Positions 6,388-13,855 of a stretch of 14,074 nucleotides of DNA are shown here, in pieces; the stretch's first letter is position 1, and the number at the start of each line of letters is the position of its first letter. A program made the translations under genes and the position numbers. Source of the DNA: Desulfobacterales bacterium (GTDB lineage: Bacteria; Desulfobacterota; Desulfobacteria; Desulfobacterales; UBA5852); the NCBI GenBank assembly GCA_016735415.1, contig JAERRP010000167.1, positions 1-14,074 of the forward strand. Direction: 5' to 3'. The notes under the pieces are model-generated. The model saw only the letters and a list, made by a program, of their open reading frames with translations, did not search any database and was not told the DNA's origin.

Positions 6388-7698
6388 ATGTTGAGCATCG
6401 AATCGTTGGAAACCCGGCAGGATCGTATCGCGGTGGTGGGTCTGGGTTATGTGGGGCTGCCCCTGGCGGTCCATCTGGCCCGTCATTTCGAGGTGGTGGG
6501 TTTTGACCTCAATACGGCCCGGGTGGCGGAGCTGCGCGCCGGCCGCGACCGCACCCTCGAGGTGGATAATCAGGAACTGCAGGAAGCGGCGATCCGCTTC
6601 AGCGACGATGCCGCGGTTCTGGGGGAATGCCGACTCATTATCGTGGCCGTGCCGACCCCGATCGACGATTATCGTATCCCGGACCTGAGGCCGCTGAAGG
6701 GGGCCTCGCGGACGGTGGGCGCCCATCTGGTCAAAGGCACTTGCGTGGTTTTCGAATCCACAGTTTACCCCGGGGCCACGGAAGAAGTCTGCGTACCCCT
6801 GATCGAAGCGCAGTCGGGGTTTTCCCTGGGGAGCGATTTCACGGTGGGCTATTCGCCGGAGCGCATCAATCCCGGCGACAAGGTGCACACCCTGGACAAG
6901 ATCATCAAGATCGTCTCCGGCTCCGACCCCGAGACCACGCGTCTTCTGGCCGCGGTTTACGGACGGGTGGTGTCGGCCGGGATCCATCAGGCCTCCTCCA
7001 TCAAGGTTGCGGAGGCGGCCAAGGTCATCGAGAACACCCAGCGGGACCTGAACATTGCGCTGATGAACGAACTGGCCATGATCTTCGACCGCCTGGCCAT
7101 CGATACCCGCGACGTACTGGCGGCCGCGGGCACTAAATGGAATTTCCTCAATTTTCATCCGGGCCTGGTGGGCGGGCACTGTATCGGTGTCGACCCCTAT
7201 TATCTCACCTTCAAGGCCGAATCGATCGGCTACCATCCCGACATGATCCTGGCCGGCCGGCGCATCAATGACGGCATGGGCAAATACGTGGCCGAAAAAA
7301 CGGTCAAGCTGCTGATCAAAGGCCAGCGGCAGGTGCGCGGGGCCACGGTGGCCGTCCTGGGTCTGACCTTCAAAGAGAATGTCCCCGACCTGCGAAACAC
7401 CCGGGTGGTGGATATCATCCGGGAACTCGAGGATTACGGCATGAATGTCTTGGTCCACGATCCCCTGGCGGACCCGGAAGAAGCACGCCGCTACTACGAT
7501 ATCGAACTGGTAAGCCGGGAGCATATACACCATGCCGACGCCGCCATCCTGGCCGTGGGGCACGAGGCTTATCTTCAGGACGGCCTGGCCGCGCTGGTGA
7601 CTTTGCTGAATCCGGCCTACCGCCTGCTGCTGGACATCAAGGGCGCTTTCAGCCCGGGCGAGGCCGAGGCCCTGGATATCCGCTACTGGCGTTTCTGA
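6388..7698 (+). CDS. tviB: UDP-N-acetylhexosamine 6-dehydrogenase (TviB/WbpA type)
   Basis: A 436-residue NAD-dependent enzyme of the UDP-glucose/GDP-mannose dehydrogenase family. It oxidises C6 of a UDP-N-acetylhexosamine to the uronic acid for surface polysaccharide. The Rossmann motif VGLGYVGLPLA is at residues 17-27. The catalytic Cys265 sits in GGHCIGVDPYY, flanked by ENTQRDLNIALMNELA in the middle domain, and the C-terminal domain has GLTFKENVPDLRNTR. Local sequence (VPTPI, STVYPG, VGYSPERINPGDK) is very close to Salmonella TviB as I remember it, which favours UDP-GlcNAc over UDP-glucose. The start follows AGGAG about eleven bases upstream. No glycosyltransferase or epimerase neighbours it, so it may be a stand-alone copy or the edge of a surface-sugar locus. 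Confidence 0.92.
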   Translation: MLSIESLETRQDRIAVVGLGYVGLPLAVHLARHFEVVGFDLNTARVAELRAGRDRTLEVDNQELQEAAIRFSDDAAVLGECRLIIVAVPTPIDDYRIPDLRPLKGASRTVGAHLVKGTCVVFESTVYPGATEEVCVPLIEAQSGFSLGSDFTVGYSPERINPGDKVHTLDKIIKIVSGSDPETTRLLAAVYGRVVSAGIHQASSIKVAEAAKVIENTQRDLNIALMNELAMIFDRLAIDTRDVLAAAGTKWNFLNFHPGLVGGHCIGVDPYYLTFKAESIGYHPDMILAGRRINDGMGKYVAEKTVKLLIKGQRQVRGATVAVLGLTFKENVPDLRNTRVVDIIRELEDYGMNVLVHDPLADPEEARRYYDIELVSREHIHHADAAILAVGHEAYLQDGLAALVTLLNPAYRLLLDIKGAFSPGEAEALDIRYWRF

Positions 7699-7712
7699 TC
7701 GATGCCCGGCGG

Positions 7713-7752
7713 CGGGTCGGCCCGGCCGCCGCGGGCGACCCGACCCCGTTTT
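7713..7752 (+). terminator. GC-rich hairpin with short T-run after the dehydrogenase gene
   Basis: CGGGTCG(G)CCCG at 7713-7724 pairs with CGGGCGACCCG at 7732-7742: an 11-bp stem with one bulged G and a 7-base loop. Only TTTT follows, six bases later (7749-7752). It could terminate or attenuate transcription before the acyltransferase gene. The weak T-run keeps this uncertain. Confidence 0.4.
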
Positions 7753-7796
7753 GCATTTCGAGGGTATCAGAACGCTGTCAGAGGAGGAACGGCAAC

Positions 7797-8534
7797 TTGG
7801 ACAGAATGCTTCGGCGCATTTACAGTTTCTACAAATGGCTGGTGGTCATTCCCGTACTGGGACTGTCGACTTTCATAAGCGGTATGTCGATTGTGGCCCT
7901 GGTCTGGTTCATACGCCCGAAGCCCCTGGCCAAAGTCTTCGGGCAAGGCTGGGCGCGGGTCAACAGCTGGATCACCCCGATGCTGGTCAGCGTGAAAGGC
8001 CGGCGCCACATCGACCCCGCGCAATCCTACGTCATCGTTTGCAACCACCAGAGCCAGTATGACATCATCGTTCTTTACGGTTGGCTCAAGATCGACTTCA
8101 AGTGGGTGATGAAACAGGAGCTGCGCAATATCCCCGTGATCGGGATTGCCTGTGACAAACTGGGCCATATCTACGTGGATCGATCGAACCCGGAAGCGGC
8201 CCGGGATTCGATCGAGGCGGCCAAAGCCCGGGTGACCGACGGGACCTCCGTGCTTTTCTTTCCGGAAGGCACCCGCAGCCGCGACGGCCGGTTGAAAAGC
8301 TTCAAGAAGGGCGCTTTTTATTTTGCACTCGATCTGAAGCTGCCCCTGCTGCCCATCACCATCACCGGGACGCGGCAGATCCTCCCCTCGGACACCCTCG
8401 ATCTGTTTCCGGGGCGGGCCACGATGACGATTCATGCGCCTATTCCCACTGAAGGCTATCACCTCGAGAATATCGGGGAACTGGCGGCGCTTGTTCGCCA
8501 GCAGATTGCATCCGGCCTGGATCAGGGTGCGTGA
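7797..8534 (+). CDS. plsC: 1-acyl-sn-glycerol-3-phosphate acyltransferase (PlsC family)
   Basis: A 245-residue acyltransferase that makes phosphatidic acid from lysophosphatidic acid at the inner membrane. An N-terminal hydrophobic region lies at about residues 13-40 (WLVVIPVLGLSTFISGM...). The catalytic motif NHQSQYD has His84 and Asp89 (H-x4-D). FFPEGTRS at 154-161 is the phosphate-binding block, and LPLLPITITGT is the usual later block. Length is normal for the family. I chose the TTG at 7797 because AGGAGG lies nine bases upstream; the in-frame ATG at 7806 would leave an 18-base spacer. A few family members acylate ornithine lipids or other lyso-lipids instead, so substrate is inferred. 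Confidence 0.9.
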   Translation: MDRMLRRIYSFYKWLVVIPVLGLSTFISGMSIVALVWFIRPKPLAKVFGQGWARVNSWITPMLVSVKGRRHIDPAQSYVIVCNHQSQYDIIVLYGWLKIDFKWVMKQELRNIPVIGIACDKLGHIYVDRSNPEAARDSIEAAKARVTDGTSVLFFPEGTRSRDGRLKSFKKGAFYFALDLKLPLLPITITGTRQILPSDTLDLFPGRATMTIHAPIPTEGYHLENIGELAALVRQQIASGLDQGA

Positions 8535-8683
8535 CAGCGCCGGAGCAGCCCCCCGCTCCCCCGGTGCCGATGGCCACAGTCATGGCGCTCTGTCCGGATT
8601 AGCGTCGCGGCTATTATATGCGGCCCGGTGGGATCTTCTTCCTTGAGGGCGGTTGATGCCAGAATTTTTCAGGAGATTTTTTG

Positions 8684-9337
8684 ATGCTGAACACGTCCAT
8701 TTTCATCATTGCACCCTTGCTCCTGACCGCGCTGCTGATAAGCGAAAAGCGCGGGAGTACGGCATTTAAAGTGACCTTCAAATTTCTACTTGCGGCCCTT
8801 TTTATCCTCCTGGCCGTCGTCCAGACGGCCCGGGATCCTCACTTTGCGGGGGCCGTTATCAGCGGACTGGCGCTCTGCCTTGTGGGTGACGTCTGCCTGG
8901 CGGTTCCGGGGCAGAAAGCTTTTCGAATCGGTCTGGTCGCCTTTCTGCTGGGGCATATCGGCTACATCGCCGCCTTTGTGATTATGGCCCGCCCGGAGGT
9001 GGCCATGTGGGTCACGGCCCTGCTGGCCGTGCCCCTGAGCACGGTCGTTTACTATCGTCTGCTGCCCTTCCTGAACGGGATGCGGCGTGCGGTCATGGGG
9101 TATGTGGTGATCATCACCCTGATGGTCATTGCGGCCGGCACATTGTTCGGCGCGCCGGAGTGGTCTTATCCCGGGCGGCTGCTGGTGCTCAACGGGGCCC
9201 TGGCTTTTTATGTCTCCGACCTGTTCGTGGCCCGGCAGCGTTTTGTCCATCAAACTTTTTTCAACCGCCTGATCGGCCTGCCGCTTTACTACCTGGGACA
9301 ATTTCAGATCGCCTATTCCATCGGTCTGATCGGTTAA
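8684..9337 (+). CDS. YhhN family membrane protein (lysoplasmalogenase-like)
   Basis: A 217-residue polytopic inner-membrane protein, with about eight hydrophobic helices through its whole length. It has the YhhN/TMEM86 pattern: CLVGDVCLAV with Asp69 after two helices, HIGYIAAF, and AFYVSDLFVA with Asp179. These two conserved acidic residues are thought to form the active site in the lysoplasmalogenase members. TMEM86B cleaves the vinyl-ether bond of lysoplasmalogens; several bacterial members have also been linked to this activity. ATG 8684 is preferred over the adjacent TTG 8681 because AGGAG lies eight bases upstream of it. It follows the PlsC gene by about 150 bp on the same strand, so both may act in glycerophospholipid turnover. 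Plasmalogens occur in many strict anaerobes, which would fit. Confidence 0.85.
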   Translation: MLNTSIFIIAPLLLTALLISEKRGSTAFKVTFKFLLAALFILLAVVQTARDPHFAGAVISGLALCLVGDVCLAVPGQKAFRIGLVAFLLGHIGYIAAFVIMARPEVAMWVTALLAVPLSTVVYYRLLPFLNGMRRAVMGYVVIITLMVIAAGTLFGAPEWSYPGRLLVLNGALAFYVSDLFVARQRFVHQTFFNRLIGLPLYYLGQFQIAYSIGLIG

Positions 9338-9345
9338 GAATTCGC

Positions 9346-9375
9346 ACAAAAATAAATTAAACGGCGATCTGGCCG
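9346..9375 (-). terminator. Possible terminator of the VWA/ExbB cluster
   Basis: Read on the minus strand, CGGC-CAGATC-GCCG (9362-9375) is followed directly by a T-rich tail, TTTAATTTATTTTT. The stem is only 4 bp, but position (60 bases after the last stop, between convergent genes) and tail fit an intrinsic terminator. Confidence 0.35.
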
Positions 9376-9434
9376 GATTTTGGTTCGGATCCAGGGCGTG
9401 TCGATGGCTTCTTACGGGTTTGTGGCGGGGGTCG

Positions 9435-10463
9435 TTAGAATCGGATGCGGATACGGCCGCCCGAGCCCAAACCGCGCGCGTGGTTGAGGCCCACAAAAAC
9501 ACCGCCGTTACGTTCGCACAGGGCCCGCATGAGGGTGGCGAAACGCACACCGGTGATGCCGCGGGGGTCGTCCAGAACCGTGGGAAAGCCGACCGCGTGG
9601 ATGCGCACCCGGCGGCGGCCTTTTTTATCAGCCCGGTTGATCCGGTCGACCGCCTCGATGGCACCCTGCATGTTTTTGCCACTGTATTCGTCACCGAACA
9701 CGTACAGGCTGATACGCAGCTTGGGATCGTAATAGGTCCGGATGGCTTCGGTGATGCCTTCCACCGGGCTGCTGTTGCTGAAGGGAAACCAGGTCCCCAG
9801 CGTGTCCATGATTCTTTCCCGAAATTTGGGGGTGTCGGGAATCCATTTGCCCCGGTAGTAGGGGAACATGTATTCACCCATGTCGTTCATGATCTGAATG
9901 CCCTTGACTTTGGGATAGACCTTCAGGGTTTCGTGAATTTTCTCCTCGACCGTCACCCAGGCGGCACGCTGCATGCTGCCCGAGGTGTCGATGATGAAGA
10001 TGATGTATTCACTGTCCACCGGGATGCCGCCCACACGGCGGTCGAAGCGTTTGCGCTGGACCTTGGAAAGCCTTTTCATTTCTTCGGTCAGATTCTGCAG
10101 GGCGCGGGCCATGCGGCCTTCGATAATGTTCTGTACCTCGGCATCGTCGCGGGATCCGGCAACCTCGCCCTCGATCGAGGTCAGGTCTCCCTGCAGGCGG
10201 GCCAGTTTCCGGCGTGAGCGGGATTGTACGACGCGTTTCGCGGTCAACTCCCGGTCTATCAGGACGGTCTGCCCCCGGATTGTGTGCAATTCTTTTTCCC
10301 GCCGGGCTAGCTCGGCCTGCATATCGGTGCGGACATTCTCGATGATGCGCGGTTCGGAAAATTTGGAGAGGACGAACAGCAGGATGATGGCACCGAACGC
10401 GCAGCAGATGCAGTCCAGAAAGGACAGGCTGAAGATTTCGATCTGACGGCGTTGTCGGGGCAT
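9435..10463 (-). CDS. VWA-domain protein with ExbD/TolR-like N-terminal helix (copy 2)
   Basis: A 342-residue protein. A single membrane helix at about residues 11-34 (IFSLSFLDCICCAFGAIILL) carries Asp17 in a Phe-Leu-Asp motif that resembles the FID of ExbD. A charged coiled coil follows at about 40-140. A von Willebrand factor A domain starts at about 150 with a MIDAS motif, FIIDTSGSMQ (Asp159, Ser161, Ser163), and a later FGDEYSG. The C-terminus is Arg-rich (GSGGRIRIRF). No signal peptide; expected topology is N-in with the coiled coil and VWA domain in the periplasm. The start has AAGGAAGG directly upstream and lies 13 bp after the first VWA gene, so the two are co-transcribed. VWA domains bind ligands through a metal ion. 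I infer an energised-complex subunit; the function is not described to my knowledge. Confidence 0.82.
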   Translation of the reverse strand: MPRQRRQIEIFSLSFLDCICCAFGAIILLFVLSKFSEPRIIENVRTDMQAELARREKELHTIRGQTVLIDRELTAKRVVQSRSRRKLARLQGDLTSIEGEVAGSRDDAEVQNIIEGRMARALQNLTEEMKRLSKVQRKRFDRRVGGIPVDSEYIIFIIDTSGSMQRAAWVTVEEKIHETLKVYPKVKGIQIMNDMGEYMFPYYRGKWIPDTPKFRERIMDTLGTWFPFSNSSPVEGITEAIRTYYDPKLRISLYVFGDEYSGKNMQGAIEAVDRINRADKKGRRRVRIHAVGFPTVLDDPRGITGVRFATLMRALCERNGGVFVGLNHARGLGSGGRIRIRF

Positions 10464-10476
10464 CCTTCCTTCCTTT

Positions 10477-11568
10477 TCAGGGCCAGTCCGCCGACGGGCA
10501 GAAATAGCTGCCGCGGGTGCGGGTGGCCAGGCGCCAGAAGGCGCTGGCAGCGTCGGGGGCGCCCTCGAGCGGAAACTGGATCACGTTGACCGGAACCTTG
10601 GCGGGCAGTTTCCTGATGGCGTCGTTGAAGAGGCTCAGGCGTTTTTTGCTGGAGACCTTGCGGCGCCAGGGTTTGCCGGCGCCCATGGTGGGCAGTCCGT
10701 CGGTTAGCAGAAAGATATTGTCCGGCGGCGGCTGCATGCGGTTCAGGGCCTCGAAGGCGTTGACCAGGCTGGTGCCCTTATGGGGCGCGGTCTGATAGAG
10801 CCGGTCCACGGCTTTGCTCAGGCGTTTGCTTTCGGCGGCCGGCAGCCACTGGTTGGCGGTTCCCGGCACAAGCGCTTTGGCGGCCTCGTTGAACGTATAG
10901 ATCTGGTACAGGCTCGTGGAGGGCAGCTGGGCCGTCAGCCAGTCCACCGTGGCCGCGGCCTGGCGCCATTTCGGGGCCCTGCGTTTTTCGGGATCCGACC
11001 GGTTGCGCCGGCGGATGATCCCCACGATGGTTTCGTCCAGCATGCTGGCGGAGGTGTCGATCAGAATGAAGATACGGCGGCCGCCGACTTTCAGATCGGT
11101 CAGGTACTGTCGGTCGCCCTCACCGGCGAAGGCGCGGACGCGGTCACCGCGGTCGTCTTCGGCCTGACTGCCGGCCTTGAGGCGTTTGACGTCTTCTTCC
11201 AGGGAGCGCAGATCGGCCTTGGGTTTGTTCAGATGGGCCTTTTCGGCCAGATTTTCCTGTTCGTAGTGGGCGATTTCACTCCGCTGCGTTTCAATGCGCT
11301 TGAGAATTTTACGGCTCAACCCCTGCGTGCGGGCGATGTCGTCTTCGGTTTTTTCAACCGCGTTTTTTAGTTCCACCAGTCGCTTGCGGCCTTCCAGGAC
11401 CTCGCGCTCGATGCGCGTGACCTCAGCGTGGACATCCTGCGTTACCTTTTCCCGCTCAACGGAACTCTTGGCGTTGACGATCACAAACAGCAGAATGATG
11501 GCACCCAGGCCGCAGCAGATGCAGTCGATAAAGGAAAGGCTGAAGACATTAAGCGGTCGTCGTTTCAT
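10477..11568 (-). CDS. VWA-domain protein with ExbD/TolR-like N-terminal helix (copy 1)
   Basis: A 363-residue paralogue of the next gene. One membrane helix at residues 8-31 (VFSLSFIDCICCGLGAIILL) has Asp15 in an FID motif. A coiled coil spans about 35-135 (REKVTQDVHAEVTRIEREVL...). The VWA domain starts at about 164 with a complete MIDAS: DTSAS (Asp171, Ser173, Ser175), Thr266 in KGTS, and Asp290 in LLTDGLPT. I start it at the ATG 11568, not the upstream ATG at 11676, because MKRRPLNVFSLSF aligns with the paralogue's MPRQRRQIEIFSLSF and GGAG lies just upstream. It then overlaps the FHA gene by 20 bp, a sign of translational coupling. The helix is unusually Cys-rich (DCICCG). Confidence 0.83.
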   Translation of the reverse strand: MKRRPLNVFSLSFIDCICCGLGAIILLFVIVNAKSSVEREKVTQDVHAEVTRIEREVLEGRKRLVELKNAVEKTEDDIARTQGLSRKILKRIETQRSEIAHYEQENLAEKAHLNKPKADLRSLEEDVKRLKAGSQAEDDRGDRVRAFAGEGDRQYLTDLKVGGRRIFILIDTSASMLDETIVGIIRRRNRSDPEKRRAPKWRQAAATVDWLTAQLPSTSLYQIYTFNEAAKALVPGTANQWLPAAESKRLSKAVDRLYQTAPHKGTSLVNAFEALNRMQPPPDNIFLLTDGLPTMGAGKPWRRKVSSKKRLSLFNDAIRKLPAKVPVNVIQFPLEGAPDAASAFWRLATRTRGSYFCPSADWP

Positions 11569-12970
11569 GGCTCCGCAGACAGGCAATGGCCTGCAGGGTT
11601 TCGCCCGGTGTCCCGATGCGTAAGGTTTGGCCCACCGCAAGGGCGGTGCGGTCGGATACCGGCACGTCATCCACAAGGGTGCCGTAGCTGCTGGTGTCGG
11701 TCAGCAGCACCTGGTGATCCTGACGGACCACCGTAAAGTGGCAGCGTGATATGCCGGCCAGATGGCCTCGGATGCGGATACCGCCGGTGCCTTGCGGAAG
11801 TTCGCGTCCCACCACCAGGGGGCGCTCCGAGATGGGATAGGCCCAGCCCCGGTAAACCAGATGGGTGGGCCGGGCCGGGCGTGTCTCTTCCGCCGCAGTG
11901 GTGCGGGCCTCCGTGGTTGCAGTCGGCGGGGCGGCGACACGATTGAGATAGGGCACTCCCTGGACGGAACGGCTTTCAGCGAACCGATCGGCGTAGGCCA
12001 GGGCATTGGCGGCGGCCGTACCGGCGATCAGCCGGCGGGCGGTCAGCCCGGTGGCCCTTTCCAGTTGCTGAACAAAGCCGGGCAGACCGGCCAGACGATG
12101 GGTCACCAGCAGGCGCGGGGCCTCCGGCGCCACGGCCAGTTCATCCCGCCAAATTTTGATTTGTCCGCGGAGGATTTCGATCCAGGACGGGTAGGGGGCC
12201 ATCAGGGCGTCGCGATCCAGCTGGATTCGATGGGTCCGGCCGGCCGCCTGCATCTCGACGATCAGGGGGTCGTCCGTCGGCGGTTGGCTGGAAAGGCCTG
12301 CCAGGCAGTCATGCAGGGTCTGCTCGGAATCGGCGCTGTAAAGGGGGTCAAACCGGGTTTGCCGGACAAAGGTATCGGCCAGGGTCTTGACCCACTGCCG
12401 CTGAATGGCTTCCAGTCCCGCCTCCATGATGGATTCATGCCGGCACACGGCCGGGCGCGGCCGGCCATCGACGGCCGTAAGGGTCAGTCGGTGGAGTTGA
12501 ACGTCCAGGTGAAAGTAAACGCCTCCGGCCGTTTCCGGCGGCACACAGGCCAGGGCCTGGGAAATTAGCCCGCTGACCGGGATGGCCAGGGCCGAAGTCA
12601 GTCCCAGCAGCAGGCCCAGTTGTTTGTCCTGGTAGTGGTCGGGTACGGTCATGCCCACCTCAGCGTCGTCGGTCTTGATTTGGGCCCACACGCGCTCCAG
12701 GTGCCGGTAAGCCAGTTCCCCGTGGGAATAGCCCTGGAATTCCGGGCTTAACAGCGGTTGGGCGTTGAGCTGATCCCAGAAACGGCAGTTGGTCTGGCGC
12801 GGCCGCCGACGGGCCTGGCGAAGCGCCGGGGTGCCGAGCTGCAAATCGCGGCCTTCCACCAGGGCGAAGCCCGGACTGGTGGTTTCGGTTGCTTCGGCGG
12901 GCTGCAGGCGGCCGTTCGAATCGACACACAGGATGCCGGCATCGTTTATTTCCAGCCCGATCAGCCTCAC
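11549..12970 (-). CDS. Actin/Hsp70-like protein with C-terminal FHA domain
   Basis: A 473-residue cytoplasmic-looking protein. The C-terminal FHA domain (about 370-465) retains the phospho-threonine-binding residues: Gly-Arg at 388-389 (VVGRE) and Ser408/Arg409/His411 (ISRCHF). A YGTLVDDV loop follows, where Asp replaces the usual Asn. The N-terminal 335 residues look like an actin/Hsp70/FtsA-type fold: MRLIGLEINDAGI as phosphate-1-like, YFHLDVQLHRLTLTAVDG as phosphate-2-like, and LLVTHRLAGLPGFVQQLERA as adenosine-like. The Gly-rich signatures are degenerate, so ATP binding is doubtful. A linker rich in Ala, Thr and Pro joins the parts (345-368). The start is GTG 12970, five bases after AGGAGG. 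It follows the ExbB-like gene by 11 bp. The FHA call is firm, the actin-like call tentative. Confidence 0.78.
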   Translation of the reverse strand: MRLIGLEINDAGILCVDSNGRLQPAEATETTSPGFALVEGRDLQLGTPALRQARRRPRQTNCRFWDQLNAQPLLSPEFQGYSHGELAYRHLERVWAQIKTDDAEVGMTVPDHYQDKQLGLLLGLTSALAIPVSGLISQALACVPPETAGGVYFHLDVQLHRLTLTAVDGRPRPAVCRHESIMEAGLEAIQRQWVKTLADTFVRQTRFDPLYSADSEQTLHDCLAGLSSQPPTDDPLIVEMQAAGRTHRIQLDRDALMAPYPSWIEILRGQIKIWRDELAVAPEAPRLLVTHRLAGLPGFVQQLERATGLTARRLIAGTAAANALAYADRFAESRSVQGVPYLNRVAAPPTATTEARTTAAEETRPARPTHLVYRGWAYPISERPLVVGRELPQGTGGIRIRGHLAGISRCHFTVVRQDHQVLLTDTSSYGTLVDDVPVSDRTALAVGQTLRIGTPGETLQAIACLRSHETTTA

Positions 12971-12981
12971 TCATTCCTCCT

Positions 12982-13791
12982 TCAGCGTGTGTGCAGTCGA
13001 CGGGTCAGTTTGTCTTCACAATAGGCTTCCGTGTCCAGGATGTAGCGCTCCTGCAGGAGTTGGAGCTGGTAGAGCAGAAACATGAGAACAATGCTGATCA
13101 AAAGTGCGACCAGGGTGGAGTTGAAGGCCACCCCCAGACTGCGTGTGACCTCCATGATATCGCCCTCCAGCGCCTTGTGGGCGTGTCCCAGGGCCTGGCC
13201 GATCCCCCGCACGGTGCCGATGAAGCCCACCGACGGGATGGCCCAGGCAATGTAGCGGATCATGGCCAGTTCGGCGTCCAGCCGTTCACCTTCGTTCGAA
13301 CAATAGGCATGCATGGCATTGGCCACATCCTGGACATTGCGGGTGGAGCTGAAGCGCTGCAGGGCGGCCAGCAGTGCCCGGGGCAGCAGTGAATGGCGCT
13401 GTTGCGGGGGCAGGGCCTGGATGCGGCGCGACAACGCCAGCGTGTCTTCGGGCAGCACCCGTACCCCTTCGGCCAGGGGGATCAGGTCTTCGTTCAGCAG
13501 GCGGCGGTGGCGAATGAGGGCGACACTTTTATAGGCCATGATGGCCAGGGCCCACAGCATGAGAACAAAACAGGCTTCCTGCTCGTAGTCCCGGATTATG
13601 ACAAAAACCGACTGATCCGTTTCGGCCGCCTGGCCGCTGGCAATGCGTTCGACCTGCCGGGTCAAAAAGGTGTCGGCCGCAGGGCGAATGGCAGCCACGT
13701 AGACGGCATGCACCATGATCACAATCAGGATCAGGGCGAAAAACTGATAGATGAATTCAATCGAAACGGGCAGGTTCTGTTTCATCGGCAT
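12982..13791 (-). CDS. MotA/TolQ/ExbB family proton-channel subunit
   Basis: A 269-residue inner-membrane protein. Hydrophobic segments lie at about 11-34, 72-93, 177-203 and 221-246. The third carries the family hallmark AIPSVGFIGTVRGIGQALG, the fourth NSTLVALLISIVLMF. Thr193 (in GTV) and Thr226 are 33 residues apart, the same spacing as the proton-path threonines of E. coli ExbB (148/181) and TolQ (145/178). A cytoplasmic region at about 94-170 matches the ExbB/TolQ plan. Such proteins form a pentameric channel around ExbD/TolR/MotB helices and turn proton flow into motion. No ExbD, TolR or MotB is adjacent; the two VWA proteins are the likely partners. Start ATG 13791 has only a weak GGGA motif; ATG 13785 is possible. 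Confidence 0.88.
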   Translation of the reverse strand: MPMKQNLPVSIEFIYQFFALILIVIMVHAVYVAAIRPAADTFLTRQVERIASGQAAETDQSVFVIIRDYEQEACFVLMLWALAIMAYKSVALIRHRRLLNEDLIPLAEGVRVLPEDTLALSRRIQALPPQQRHSLLPRALLAALQRFSSTRNVQDVANAMHAYCSNEGERLDAELAMIRYIAWAIPSVGFIGTVRGIGQALGHAHKALEGDIMEVTRSLGVAFNSTLVALLISIVLMFLLYQLQLLQERYILDTEAYCEDKLTRRLHTR

Positions 13792-13801
13792 TCCCGCGAT
13801 T

Positions 13802-13847
13802 TGGTTGATGAGACGTCTCGAGGCTCAGGTTTTCTTTTACTCAACCA
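13802..13847. other. Nested inverted repeats upstream of the proton-channel gene
   Basis: TGGTTGA (13802-13808) and TCAACCA (13841-13847) form perfect 7-base arms around a second palindrome, GAGACGTCTC (13810-13819). They lie between the stop of the Pro-rich gene and the start of the ExbB-like gene. There is no T-run, so this is not an evident terminator. It could be an mRNA structure or protein site, or chance. Confidence 0.35.
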
Positions 13848-13855
13848 TATCAGTG

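Noticed and set aside
6316..7563. Long minus-strand open frame (415 codons) opposite the nucleotide-sugar dehydrogenase gene
   Set aside because: It lies antisense to a gene with a clear family match, has a His/Asp/Arg-rich shadow composition and matches no family. GC-rich coding DNA commonly leaves such open antisense frames.
8786..9877. Minus-strand open frame of 363 codons across the YhhN gene and the end of the VWA gene
   Set aside because: It overlaps two real genes in other frames and its sequence is low-complexity and unrecognisable; the VWA reading frame is clearly the coding one.
9420..10217. Plus-strand frame of 265 codons opposite the second VWA gene
   Set aside because: Antisense shadow of a gene with a MIDAS motif and membrane helix; no domain or ribosome-binding site.
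11569..11676. N-terminal extension of 36 residues on the first VWA protein
   Set aside because: The extension (Pro/Arg/Cys-rich) overlaps the FHA coding sequence, lacks a ribosome-binding site and is absent from the paralogue; the start at 11568 aligns with it.
11762..12568. Plus-strand frame of 268 codons opposite the FHA gene
   Set aside because: Antisense shadow; Gly/Gln-rich with no recognisable domain.
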